DNA from: Bifidobacterium pseudolongum subsp. globosum
Lineage (GTDB): Bacteria; Actinomycetota; Actinomycetes; Actinomycetales; Bifidobacteriaceae
Direction of reading: 5' to 3'
DNA length: 64,000 nt
Assembly (NCBI RefSeq): GCF_004155535.1
Contig: NZ_RYUH01000009.1
Location: forward strand, 124,001 to 188,000
A program made the position numbers and the translations under genes. The notes under the pieces were generated by a model. That model had not been told where the DNA came from. It was given only the letters and a program-made list of their open reading frames with translations, and searched no databases. This document shows, piece after piece, positions 36,050-44,793 of this stretch. Positions within the stretch are counted from its first letter, which is position 1. Each line of letters starts with the position of its first letter.

Positions 36050-37258
36050 ATGGCATTGATCAAAGCATTCGCAGGCGCATTGGGCGGCACCTTCGCCGAT
36101 CAGTGGCTCGATATCATCACGGTCGGCCAATTCGGCGAGCACGTGGCGCTCATGCCGGGCGTCTACCAGGAAACGAATCAAGGGCGCGGATCGAACACCA
36201 AGCATTCCGCCGCTGTCATCTCCAACGGATCGCGCATCTATGTGCCTGAGAACACGGCCGCGTTCATCTTCGACCAGTCGGGCATCGAAAGCATCATCAC
36301 TGAGTCCGGCGGGTACGAATACCGCACCGGCGGCACCGAAAGCGTGTTCGCGGGCGACGGCATCGGCAAATCCATCTTCGGGCAGATCGGCGAACGCTTC
36401 AAGTACGGCGGCGAACCGGTGGCGAACAAGCGTGTCGCCTTCGTGAATCTCCGCGAGATCCGCGGCCTCAAGTTCGGCACGCCGGCTCCGCTCATGTACC
36501 ACGATAAGTTCTACGACACGGATTTGGATATTCGCGCCCGCGGCATGATGTCGCTGCGCATCACGAACCCGACCGCGTTCATACGGCAATTCGTACCGCC
36601 GAACGTGGAGTACATCAGTTTCGACGACCCCAAAACAAAGTCGCAGCTGCTCAGCGAATTCATGCAGTCGTTCTCGGTCGCGCTCAACTCGTTGAGCAAC
36701 GAATACCGCATCTCCGCGCTGCCGAGCCAAGCGAACGCCATCGCGCTCGCCATCAGCGAGGACCCCACCAACGCGGGTACATGGGAGTCGCGATTCGGCA
36801 TCCACTTGGCGGGCATCGGCATTGAAAGCATTGAGTTCACGCCGGAATCGCGCGAACTCGTCAAGCAGTACTCGTCGAACCGCATGAATGTGACGGCATA
36901 CGAGAACATCTCCCAGCAGGCGTCGAACATCGCCGCCCAGCAGAAGATCGCCCAAGGCGTGCAAGACAACGGGTTCGGCGATATGGGCGGCATGATGCTC
37001 GGTCTCGGCTTCGCTCAGGGTATCAACCCGATGACCGGCGCGATGCCGGGCCAGCAGGCGAATACGGCGAACGCGATGGCCGCCGCGGCGGACGCTCAGC
37101 CGACCGTCGCCCAAGCCGCGGCGCAGTCCGCCCCGGCTCCCGCGATGTCCGTGGCGGAACAGATGGAGACGCTGAAGAGCCTCAAGGAGCTGCTTGACGC
37201 TGGAATCCTCACCCAGGATGAGTTCGACCTCAAGAAGAAGCAGGTTCTGGGACTGTAG
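36050..37258 (+). CDS. SPFH-domain protein with C-terminal SHOCT motif (YdjI/virion-core-like)
   Basis: 402 residues. Residues about 20-280 are an SPFH (flotillin/stomatin-like) domain of the YdjI/virion-core type: QWLDIITVGQFGEHVALMPG is near the start, then FIFDQSGIESIITESGGYEY (in parts) and IGIESIEFTPESRELVKQYS. A Gly/Met/Ala/Gln linker follows, and residues 375-402 form a SHOCT motif, LKSLKELLDAGILTQDEF. No zinc ribbon is present in this protein; one is in the gene before. B. subtilis YdjI works with YdjG, YdjH and the PspA-like YdjF in membrane-stress control. No PspA homologue is in this window. Confidence 0.85.
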   Translation: MALIKAFAGALGGTFADQWLDIITVGQFGEHVALMPGVYQETNQGRGSNTKHSAAVISNGSRIYVPENTAAFIFDQSGIESIITESGGYEYRTGGTESVFAGDGIGKSIFGQIGERFKYGGEPVANKRVAFVNLREIRGLKFGTPAPLMYHDKFYDTDLDIRARGMMSLRITNPTAFIRQFVPPNVEYISFDDPKTKSQLLSEFMQSFSVALNSLSNEYRISALPSQANAIALAISEDPTNAGTWESRFGIHLAGIGIESIEFTPESRELVKQYSSNRMNVTAYENISQQASNIAAQQKIAQGVQDNGFGDMGGMMLGLGFAQGINPMTGAMPGQQANTANAMAAAADAQPTVAQAAAQSAPAPAMSVAEQMETLKSLKELLDAGILTQDEFDLKKKQVLGL

Positions 37259-37414
37259 TACGCCTCACCATAGGCCGCTGCGCTCTTGTTGCAGTCGTAG
37301 GCGCAACCTGGATAGGAAGCAGTGACTCAACAAGAACGCGCAAATGGGGTCCGCTCATCCGGAAAAGACGTGTGAGTTCCCCGTTTCGTCAACATGAGAA
37401 CCAATGTTGGGCCT

Positions 37415-37542
37415 ATCTTCGATTGTGGGGTGGAGCCTATGGCGTACAAAGGCGTATTACATCGCTGTTTTCAATTCTTCCTTGCGAATTACAGGTTTTT
37501 GTGGCTTGTGATCGACAGGTGACCCACCCCACAATCGAAGAT
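37415..37542. repeat. MITE-like element with 19-bp terminal inverted repeats
   Basis: ATCTTCGATTGTGGGGTGG (37415-37433) recurs exactly inverted at 37524-37542, enclosing 90 less GC-rich bases with no frame. The right arm overlaps the purL terminator stem by three bases. No clear target-site duplication flanks it. It may be a small non-autonomous transposon, a relic of insertion-sequence ends, or a large regulatory stem. Confidence 0.8.
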
Positions 37543-37574
37543 GCGGCCGGCTCGTGCTTAGAGCCGGCCGCATC
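37540..37574. terminator. purL terminator hairpin
   Basis: GATGCGGCCGGCTC (37540-37553) pairs perfectly with GAGCCGGCCGCATC (37561-37574), loop of 7. It lies 22 bases after the purL stop on the minus strand. The downstream bases on that strand (TTCGATTGTG) are only moderately T-rich. Confidence 0.75.
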
Positions 37575-37595
37575 TTGTATCGGGTCATACCGCCG

Positions 37596-40500
37596 TTACG
37601 CGAAGTATTCCACGCCCGCCTCGAAGATCGGCTGGTAGGTGTTGCCCGGAACATTCACATACAGGCCATTGCCCGAACGCTCGGAGTGGCCCATCTTGCC
37701 GAACACGTGGCCGTCGGGGCTCGTGATGCCCTCGACCGCCATCATGGAACCGTTCGGGTTCACCGAAAGATCCATGCTCGGCACACCATCTTCGCTCACG
37801 TACTGCGTGGCGATCTGGCCATTGATGGCGAGCTGCGTGAGCAGGTCGGGACGCGCCACGAACCGGCCCTCGCCATGCGAGATCGCCACGGTGTGCACAT
37901 CGCCCACCTGGGTCTTGGCGAGCCAAGGGGAGAGGTTCGACGCGATGCGCGTGCGCACAAGGCGGCTCTGGTGGCGTCCGATCTCGTTGAACGTGAGCGT
38001 GGGGCACTCGTCGGTCATCGGCACGATGTCGCCGTACGGCACAAGGCCCAGCTTGATGAGGGCCTGGAAGCCGTTGCAGATGCCGAGCATGAGGCCATCG
38101 CGGTTCTTGAGCAGATCGCGCACGGCCTCGGTGACCGCGGGCGCGCGGAAGAACGCGGTGATGAACTTCGCCGAACCATCCGGTTCGTCGCCGCCTGAGA
38201 AACCGCCGGGGATCATGACGATCTGGCTGCGGCCGATCTGCTCGACGAGCGCCTGCGTCGATTCGGTGACGGCCTGCGGGGTGAGGTTGTTGACGATGAG
38301 CGTCGTGACCTCCGCGCCGGCACGCTCAAACGCGGCAGCGGTGTCGTATTCGCAGTTGTTGCCCGGGAACACCGGGATCACCACGCGCGGCTTGGCGATC
38401 TTCGGACCGGTGTATGGCGCGCGCCGGCCCGCGTCGAAGACCACGGTCTCCACGAGTTCGTTGGTGGCGTGCTCGGTGTGGCGATAGGGGAACACGTCTT
38501 CAAGCGCGCTCTCCCATGTCTCCTGAAGCGGAGCCAATGCGAAATCCTCACCAGCGGCGTGGAAGGTGTAGTCCTCGGTCGTCTCGCCGATCTCGCTGAT
38601 CTCCACGAGGTTCGACGTGGCGGGGATCTTCGCGTCGTCGGCGAGCTCGACGATGAACGAACCATATGCCGGGGCGAACAGGTCGTCGACACTGATGGCA
38701 TCATCCAAGCTCACACCGATGTGGTTGCCGAGCGCCATGCGGAACAGCGCTTCGGCGGTGCCGCCATAGCCCGGGGTGGAGATGGCCACCGCGTCATGGA
38801 AGTCCACAAGCTGTTCGACCGTGGAGAAGGCCTCGAGCAGGCCGTCTTTGTCCGGTGTCAGGCCATCGGCATGGTAGACGGGGGCGATGCGGACCACACG
38901 GTGACCCGGCGCCTTGAACTCGGGGGAGGTGGCGCGGCGCATGTCGCCCACCGCCACGGCGAACGAGATCAGCGTGGGCGGCACATCCAGATCCTCGAAC
39001 GAGCCGGACATGGAATCCTTGCCGCCGATCGCACCCGCACCCAGGTCGACCTGGGCCATGAGCGCGCCCAGCACGGCGGCGACCGGCTTGCCCCAACGGT
39101 CGGGCTCGTCGCGCAGTTTCTCGAAGTATTCCTGGAAGCTCAGATACGCCTTTTCATGCTCAAAGCCGGCGGCCACAAGCTTGGCGAGCGATTCCACGAC
39201 AGAAAGGTATGCGCCGGTGAACTGGTTGCGCTCCATGATGTAGGGGTTGAAGCCCCATGCCATGGCAGATGCCGTCGTCGTCTCGCCGAACACCGGCAGC
39301 TTGGCCACCATGGCCATCGGCGCGGTGAGCTGTTCGCGGCCACCGAACGGCATGAGCACCGTACCGGCGCCGATCGTGGAATCGAAGCGCTCGGCAAGGC
39401 CCTTGTTGGAAGCCACATTGAGGTCGTTGAGCATCGCGTCCAACCGCTCGGCGAGGGTGCCTTCGTTGAACGGCGTCACATACGTGCCCTGTTGCGCAAC
39501 GTGGGCGTCCTGGTGCTTGTCGGCGCCGTTGGACGAGAGGAACTCGCGGGAGAGGTTGACGATTTCGTCGCCGTTCCAACGCATCACCATGCGTGGGTCC
39601 TCGGTCACGGTCGCGATCACCACGGCTTCGAGGTTCTCTTCCTGGGCGTAGCGCAGGAACTCGTCCACATCTTCGGCGGCCACATCGACGGCCATGCGTT
39701 CCTGGGATTCGGAGATCGCCAGTTCGGTGCCGTCGAGGCCCTCGTATTTCTTCGGCACCTTGTTCAGGTCCACGTCCAGGCCGTCGGCGATCTCGCCCAC
39801 GGCCACGGAGACGCCGCCCGCACCGAAATCATTGCAACGCTTGATCAGGCGTGTGGCGTCGCCACGGCGGAACAGGCGCTGCAGCTTGCGCTCCACGGGA
39901 GCGTTGCCCTTCTGCACCTCGGCGCCGTCGAGCTCGAGCGATTCGACATTGTGCGCCTTCGACGAACCGGTGGCGCCACCGATGCCGTCGCGGCCCGTGC
40001 GGCCGCCCAGCAGGATGATCTTGTCGCCCGGGGCCGGGGTCTCGCGGCGCACATGGTCGGCGGGCGTGGCCGCGACGACCGCACCTACCTCCATGCGCTT
40101 GGCCACATAGCCGGGGTGGTAGATCTCATTGACCTGGCCGGTGGCCAGACCGATCTGGTTGCCGTACGACGAATAACCGTGGGCCGCCGTGGTGACGAGC
40201 TTGCGCTGGGGGAGCTTGCCCTCAAGCGTCTCGTCGACCGGCGTATGCGGATCGGCGGCGCCCGTGACGCGCATCGCCTGATACACGTAGGCGCGGCCCG
40301 AGAGCGGGTCGCGGATGCAGCCGCCGATGCAGGTGGCCGCACCACCGAACGGTTCGATCTCGGTGGGGTGGTTGTGCGTCTCGTTCTTGAAGAGGAACAG
40401 CCAGTCCTCGTCTTCGCCGTTCACGTCGACCTTCACCTTGACGGTGCACGCGTTGATCTCCTCGGACTCGTCGAGGCCGGTCATCACGCCATTGGCCTTG

Positions 40501-41327
40501 AGCCATTTGGCGCCGAGCGTGCCCATGTCCATCAGGGTGACCGGGCGGTCGGAGCGGCCCAGCTCGTCACGCATCGCCAGATAGCGCTCGAACGCGGCCT
40601 GCACCACGGCGTCGTCGATCGTCACCGAGTCGAGCTGTGTGCCGAACGTGGTGTGGCGGCAGTGGTCGGACCAATAGGTGTCGATCACACGGATCTCGGT
40701 GATGGTCGGGTCACGGCCCTCCTCCTCGAAATACCGGCGGCAGAACTCAAGGTCGGCCACATCCATCGCCAGACCGCGGTCCGCGATGAAACGCTCCATC
40801 TGCTCGGCCTCCATCGAGCGGAACCCGTCGATCACCTCGACCGGGCCCGGGGTGGGCACCTGCGCGGTGAGCGTGTCTTTCGTCTCGAGGCCCGCCTCGC
40901 GCGCTTCGACCGGATTGATCACGTAATGCTTCACCGCGTCCACGTCGGGCGTGTTCAACGCGCCGTCGAGCGCATAGATGGTCGCGGTGCGCACGGTCGG
41001 GCGTTCGCCCTGGCTGATGAGCTGGATGCACTCGCTCGCCGAATCGGCGCGCTGGTCGAACTGGCCGGGCAGGTACTCCACGGCGAACACGGCGTTCTCA
41101 CCGAAATCCGGCAGGTCAAAGCTCGCATTGTCTGACTGCGGTTCGCTGAACACGGTGGGCACGACCTGCTCGAACAGCTGTTCGTCAATGCCCTCGACGT
41201 CGTAACGGTTGACGAGTCGAACGCCCTTGAGGGTGCGGATTCCAAGGATGGTGCGCAGCTCGTTCGTCAGCTGCTGGGCCTCGACATCGAATCCGGGTTT
41301 CTTCTCTACATAGACGCGGAAAACCAC
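37596..41327 (-). CDS. purL: Phosphoribosylformylglycinamidine synthase PurL (single-chain)
   Basis: A 1243-residue single-chain enzyme making FGAM from FGAR, glutamine and ATP. The synthetase half has STYWSDHCRHTTF-type WSDHCRHTTFGTQL, GGIAT-like GGRTGRDGIGGATGSS and the duplicated AIR-synthetase folds. The C-terminal glutaminase has RVVIPVFPGNNCEYDTAAAF, PGGFSGGDEP and the nucleophile Cys in LGICNGFQ. This is the long type also seen in Clostridia, not the small PurL/PurQ/PurS set. The start is GTG at 41327 (GAAGGAA 6 bases upstream). It is the last of purT-purC-purL and borders the accessory region. Confidence 0.96.
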   Translation of the reverse strand: MVFRVYVEKKPGFDVEAQQLTNELRTILGIRTLKGVRLVNRYDVEGIDEQLFEQVVPTVFSEPQSDNASFDLPDFGENAVFAVEYLPGQFDQRADSASECIQLISQGERPTVRTATIYALDGALNTPDVDAVKHYVINPVEAREAGLETKDTLTAQVPTPGPVEVIDGFRSMEAEQMERFIADRGLAMDVADLEFCRRYFEEEGRDPTITEIRVIDTYWSDHCRHTTFGTQLDSVTIDDAVVQAAFERYLAMRDELGRSDRPVTLMDMGTLGAKWLKANGVMTGLDESEEINACTVKVKVDVNGEDEDWLFLFKNETHNHPTEIEPFGGAATCIGGCIRDPLSGRAYVYQAMRVTGAADPHTPVDETLEGKLPQRKLVTTAAHGYSSYGNQIGLATGQVNEIYHPGYVAKRMEVGAVVAATPADHVRRETPAPGDKIILLGGRTGRDGIGGATGSSKAHNVESLELDGAEVQKGNAPVERKLQRLFRRGDATRLIKRCNDFGAGGVSVAVGEIADGLDVDLNKVPKKYEGLDGTELAISESQERMAVDVAAEDVDEFLRYAQEENLEAVVIATVTEDPRMVMRWNGDEIVNLSREFLSSNGADKHQDAHVAQQGTYVTPFNEGTLAERLDAMLNDLNVASNKGLAERFDSTIGAGTVLMPFGGREQLTAPMAMVAKLPVFGETTTASAMAWGFNPYIMERNQFTGAYLSVVESLAKLVAAGFEHEKAYLSFQEYFEKLRDEPDRWGKPVAAVLGALMAQVDLGAGAIGGKDSMSGSFEDLDVPPTLISFAVAVGDMRRATSPEFKAPGHRVVRIAPVYHADGLTPDKDGLLEAFSTVEQLVDFHDAVAISTPGYGGTAEALFRMALGNHIGVSLDDAISVDDLFAPAYGSFIVELADDAKIPATSNLVEISEIGETTEDYTFHAAGEDFALAPLQETWESALEDVFPYRHTEHATNELVETVVFDAGRRAPYTGPKIAKPRVVIPVFPGNNCEYDTAAAFERAGAEVTTLIVNNLTPQAVTESTQALVEQIGRSQIVMIPGGFSGGDEPDGSAKFITAFFRAPAVTEAVRDLLKNRDGLMLGICNGFQALIKLGLVPYGDIVPMTDECPTLTFNEIGRHQSRLVRTRIASNLSPWLAKTQVGDVHTVAISHGEGRFVARPDLLTQLAINGQIATQYVSEDGVPSMDLSVNPNGSMMAVEGITSPDGHVFGKMGHSERSGNGLYVNVPGNTYQPIFEAGVEYFA

Positions 41328-41396
41328 GATTGTTCCTTCGCTTCTTGTGTGGTGGCTCGGGTGATGGACGGACGGGATGGGTGCGTTATGCCAAGG

Positions 41397-42149
41397 TCAC
41401 TCGGCGCGCGCGACGCCCTCGGCGTCGGCGAGCGCCTCAAGACGGTCGAGGATCTCTTCGTAGGCGGGGATGATGTTGCCCAGGTCACGGCGGAAGAGGT
41501 CCTTGTCGAGGTGCTCGATCTGGCCGGAGCCGTCACGCAGGTCCCACAGGCGGCAGGTGTCGGGGGTGATCTCGTCGGCGAGCAGGATCGTGCCGTCGGA
41601 GGTCTTGCCCTCCTCGATCTTGAAGTCCACGAGCTGCACGTCGATCTTGGAGAAGATGTCGCGCAACGCGTCGTTCACCGCGCGCGCCTGGCGCGAGATC
41701 TCATCGAGTTCCTCTTTGCTGGCCAGGCCGAGCGCCACAATGCCGTCGTCGTTGATGAAGGGGTCGCCCAGATCGTCGGACTTGTAGCAGAATTCGAGGA
41801 TCGGCTGCTTGAGTTCGGTGCCTTCCTCGACGCCGTAGCGCTTGGCGAACGATCCGGCGGCGGTGTTGCGCATGATGATCTCGAGCGGGTACATGTCCAT
41901 GGCGCGCACGAGCTGTTCGGTGTCGGAGATGCGGCGCACGAAATGCGAGTCGACGCCGCGCGCGGCCAGCAGGTCGAACAGGACCGAGGTGATGCGGTTG
42001 TTCAGGCTTCCCTTGCCTTCGATCTGTGCTTTTTTGGCACCGTTGCCGGCGGTTGCCTGGTTCATGTATTCGACCCACAGCACGTCGGGGTCGTCGGTTG
42101 CGTACAGTTTTTTGGCCTTGCCCTCGTAGAGCTTGTCCAGTTTCTGCAT
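41397..42149 (-). CDS. purC: SAICAR synthetase PurC
   Basis: Joins CAIR and aspartate with ATP. 250 residues starting [16 protein letters not shown]. Family motifs are seen: [51 protein letters not shown], and [17 protein letters not shown] 42149 with a weak GTGAAG upstream. It lies between purT (102 bases upstream) and purL (69 bases downstream). Confidence 0.96.
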   Translation of the reverse strand: MQKLDKLYEGKAKKLYATDDPDVLWVEYMNQATAGNGAKKAQIEGKGSLNNRITSVLFDLLAARGVDSHFVRRISDTEQLVRAMDMYPLEIIMRNTAAGSFAKRYGVEEGTELKQPILEFCYKSDDLGDPFINDDGIVALGLASKEELDEISRQARAVNDALRDIFSKIDVQLVDFKIEEGKTSDGTILLADEITPDTCRLWDLRDGSGQIEHLDKDLFRRDLGNIIPAYEEILDRLEALADAEGVARAE

Positions 42150-42251
42150 AGTGTTGCTTCACCCTTCTGGTTACCCAAGATTGGAGCGCTGATGAACTGA
42201 CGCAATCAGGGTACCAACCATTCGTAACATCTCTTCGGCGTTTCTCACATT

Positions 42252-43499
42252 TCACACAATCTCGGTGTGCAGCGCCTGCGTGACCTGCGTGGCGGCGATG
42301 CGCGCCTCCTGCACATCCTGGCCGAGCGCGAGCGCCACACCCATGCGGCGGTGCCCGGCGACACGCGGTTTGGCGAAGATGCGCACGTCGGTGCCGGGGC
42401 TCGCGAGCGCGGCGTCGAGGTCCGAGAACTCGACTTCGCCCTCGCCGCTGACCACGATCGCGTGGCTCGCCGCCGCGGTGTGCGCGGGCATGGCGAGCGC
42501 CACATGGCCTTCGGTGACCGGCACGCCGAGGATCGCGCGCGCGTGCAGGTCGAATTCGCTGAGGCGCTGGCTGATCATCGTGACCATGCCGGTGTCGTGC
42601 GGGCGCGGTGAGACCTCGTTGAACAGCACGCTGCCGTCGGTCAGCACGAACAGTTCGACGCCGAACACGCCCCACGCGGTATCGGTCTTCGCACGCTGCA
42701 CGAGACCGCGCACCGCTTCGCGCGCGATGCGGCCGGCCTCTTGCAGCACGTCCGCCGGCACGTCCGCCGGCTGCCAGGATTCGCGGTAGTCGCCGTCCTG
42801 CTGGCGTTGGCCGATCGGCGTGCACACCACGATGCCCGCGCTCGAGCTGACGGTGAGCATCGTGAGCTCATAGTCGAGGTCGACGAGCTGCTCGACGATC
42901 ACGCGCGAGACGTCGCCGTCGTGGTGCGCACGGCGGCCCTGCTGCGCCTCCTGCCACGCGGCGTCGATGCCGCTGGCATCGCGCACGACCGACTGGCCAT
43001 GGCCCGAGGAGCTCATGACCGGCTTGACGACGCACGGGAACCCGACCGCTTGGGCGCCGGCACGCAGTTCCTCGAGCGAGCCGGCGAACCGGTGGGGAGA
43101 GGTGGGCAGGCCCAGGTCGTCGCTCGCCAAACGGCGCAGCGCTTCGCGGTCCATGCAGATCGAGGCGATGGTGGCGCTCGGCACCACATGGATGCCTGCG
43201 CGCTCGGCGTCAAAGAGCACCTGCGTGGCGATCGCCTCGATTTCGGGGATGATGATGTCGGGCTGGGCACTCGCGATGAGTTCGGTCAGCGCCTGCGCGT
43301 CGCTCATGTCGAGCACATGCGCCTCATGCGCCACTTGCTGCGCCGGCGCGCCTTCGTATGAGTCGGCGGCGATGACGCGCACGCCGAGCCGGGTGAGCGC
43401 GATGGCGACCTCTTTGCCGAGTTCGCCGGAGCCGAGGAGCAGTGCGCGGGTGGGATGTTTGCCGTACGGTGTGCCGAAAGCATGATCTTGATTTGCCAT
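42252..43499 (-). CDS. purT: Formate-dependent GAR transformylase PurT
   Basis: ATP-grasp enzyme formylating GAR with free formate rather than formyl-tetrahydrofolate. 415 residues from ATG 43499 (MANQDHAFGT); ATG 43508 is an alternative three codons upstream, and the frame is open to 43898 without family support. Landmarks: LLLGSGELGKEVAIALTRLG, PEIEAIAT, FPCVVKPVMSSSGHGQS, and FNEVSPRPHDTGMVT. Since bifidobacteria make formate by pyruvate formate-lyase, the cofactor should be at hand (known physiology of the genus). First gene of purT-purC-purL. Confidence 0.95.
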   Translation of the reverse strand: MANQDHAFGTPYGKHPTRALLLGSGELGKEVAIALTRLGVRVIAADSYEGAPAQQVAHEAHVLDMSDAQALTELIASAQPDIIIPEIEAIATQVLFDAERAGIHVVPSATIASICMDREALRRLASDDLGLPTSPHRFAGSLEELRAGAQAVGFPCVVKPVMSSSGHGQSVVRDASGIDAAWQEAQQGRRAHHDGDVSRVIVEQLVDLDYELTMLTVSSSAGIVVCTPIGQRQQDGDYRESWQPADVPADVLQEAGRIAREAVRGLVQRAKTDTAWGVFGVELFVLTDGSVLFNEVSPRPHDTGMVTMISQRLSEFDLHARAILGVPVTEGHVALAMPAHTAAASHAIVVSGEGEVEFSDLDAALASPGTDVRIFAKPRVAGHRRMGVALALGQDVQEARIAATQVTQALHTEIV

Positions 43500-43590
43500 G
43501 TCTCCCATCTTGCCACCGGCGGCGCCCAGCGCACGCGCGCCGTCCACATGCGCCGCGCTTTGGCATACGTCATGGTTAGACTGAACTTCC

Positions 43591-44778
43591 ATGTGCGCAG
43601 CAAAGAACAGCGAAAGCCCGCAGCAGGCCACCGAACGGCCGTTGACGATCGCCATGGTGGTGGACACCTTCGGCAACCGCGGCAACGGAACGTCGAACTC
43701 CGCGTTGCAATGGGCCCAGGAGCTGGAACGGCAGGGGCACCATGTGCGACTCGTGGGCATCAATGCACCCGAATACCCGGCCAAGGTCAACCGGGTGCCG
43801 CTCGTCAGTTGGGTGGCGGCGAAACAGCAGATGCAGTTCGCGCAGCCGAGCGCCACGTTGTTTGACCGCGCGTTCGACGGCGTGGACATCGTGCACATCT
43901 ACACGCCGTTCAAATTCGGGCGGCACGCGCTCGCCGCGGCGCGAGCCAAGGGCCTGCCCGTCACGGCCGGCTACCATGTGCAGCCGGAGAACGTGACGTA
44001 TTCCGCGGGGCCGCTCAAATATGTGCCCGGCGCCGATTCGTTCATCTACTGGCTGTTCAAGCACTGGTTGTACCGCAACGTCGACGCGATCCATGTGCCG
44101 ACGGAATTGGGGGCCCGGTTGTTGCACGAGCACCATTACACGGCGCCGATCCATGTGATCTCAAACGGCTACCAGGCGCGGTTCACGCCCAAGCGGCAGC
44201 GTCCGGGCGACGAGGCGGCGGGCGTGCCGTTCAAGATCGTGGCCTCGGGGCGCCTGTCGAACGAAAAAAACCATGTGGAGCTCATCGAGGCGATCGCACG
44301 CAGCGCGCACGCCGAAGACATCCATCTGACAATCGCCGGCACCGGGCCGATCAAACGCAAACTCGAACGGCTCGCCCGTCAGAAACTCGCGCGCCCCGCG
44401 TCCATCGGCTTCCACCGCAACAGCGACATGCCCGCATTGCTGCAGTCGTGCGACCTGCTGTGCCATCCATCCATCGCCGACCTCGAATCGGTCAGTGTGA
44501 TCGAAGGCATGGCGTGCGGGCTCGTGCCGGTCATCGCGAAGTCGCCGCAGAGCGCGGCGAGCCAGTTCGCGCTCTGCCCGGAATCGCTCTATGAGGTCGG
44601 GCACCCCGAACAGCTCGCCGCGCACATCGACTGGTGGATCGAACACCCGCGCGAACTCAACGAGTGGGGGCAGACCTATGCCGACCACACGAAGGAGCAT
44701 TACTCCGTCGAATCGTCGGTCCACCAGTTCGTGCAGATGGAACGCGAGACGATCGCGGCGCACAGCCCCACGCACTGA
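43591..44778 (+). CDS. Glycosyltransferase family 4 protein
   Basis: 395 residues with the GT-B layout: N-terminal TIAMVVDTFGNRGNGTSNSA loop, VDIVHIYTPFKFGRHAL, and a C-terminal donor domain VPFKIVASGRLSNEKNHVEL and HPSIADLESVSVIEGMACGL holding the EX7E-type acidic pair. Related enzymes build phosphatidylinositol mannosides or glycolipids such as mono/diglucosyldiacylglycerol; the acceptor here is unknown. The ATG has no Shine-Dalgarno sequence and a TTAGACT box is only about 20 bases upstream, so a short leader is likely. Convergent with the threonine aldolase gene 15 bases later. Confidence 0.88.
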   Translation: MCAAKNSESPQQATERPLTIAMVVDTFGNRGNGTSNSALQWAQELERQGHHVRLVGINAPEYPAKVNRVPLVSWVAAKQQMQFAQPSATLFDRAFDGVDIVHIYTPFKFGRHALAAARAKGLPVTAGYHVQPENVTYSAGPLKYVPGADSFIYWLFKHWLYRNVDAIHVPTELGARLLHEHHYTAPIHVISNGYQARFTPKRQRPGDEAAGVPFKIVASGRLSNEKNHVELIEAIARSAHAEDIHLTIAGTGPIKRKLERLARQKLARPASIGFHRNSDMPALLQSCDLLCHPSIADLESVSVIEGMACGLVPVIAKSPQSAASQFALCPESLYEVGHPEQLAAHIDWWIEHPRELNEWGQTYADHTKEHYSVESSVHQFVQMERETIAAHSPTH

Positions 44779-44793
44779 ACCGCGCGAAAGCGT

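Larger units (their letters stand above)
37259..37595. other. Intergenic region between SPFH gene and purL
   Basis: 337 bases. Contents: a short dyad GTTGC/GCAAC near 37290-37310; a 128-bp element bounded by 19-bp inverted repeats (37415-37542, listed separately); and the purL terminator hairpin (37540-37574). No gene is supported in it. Confidence 0.6.
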
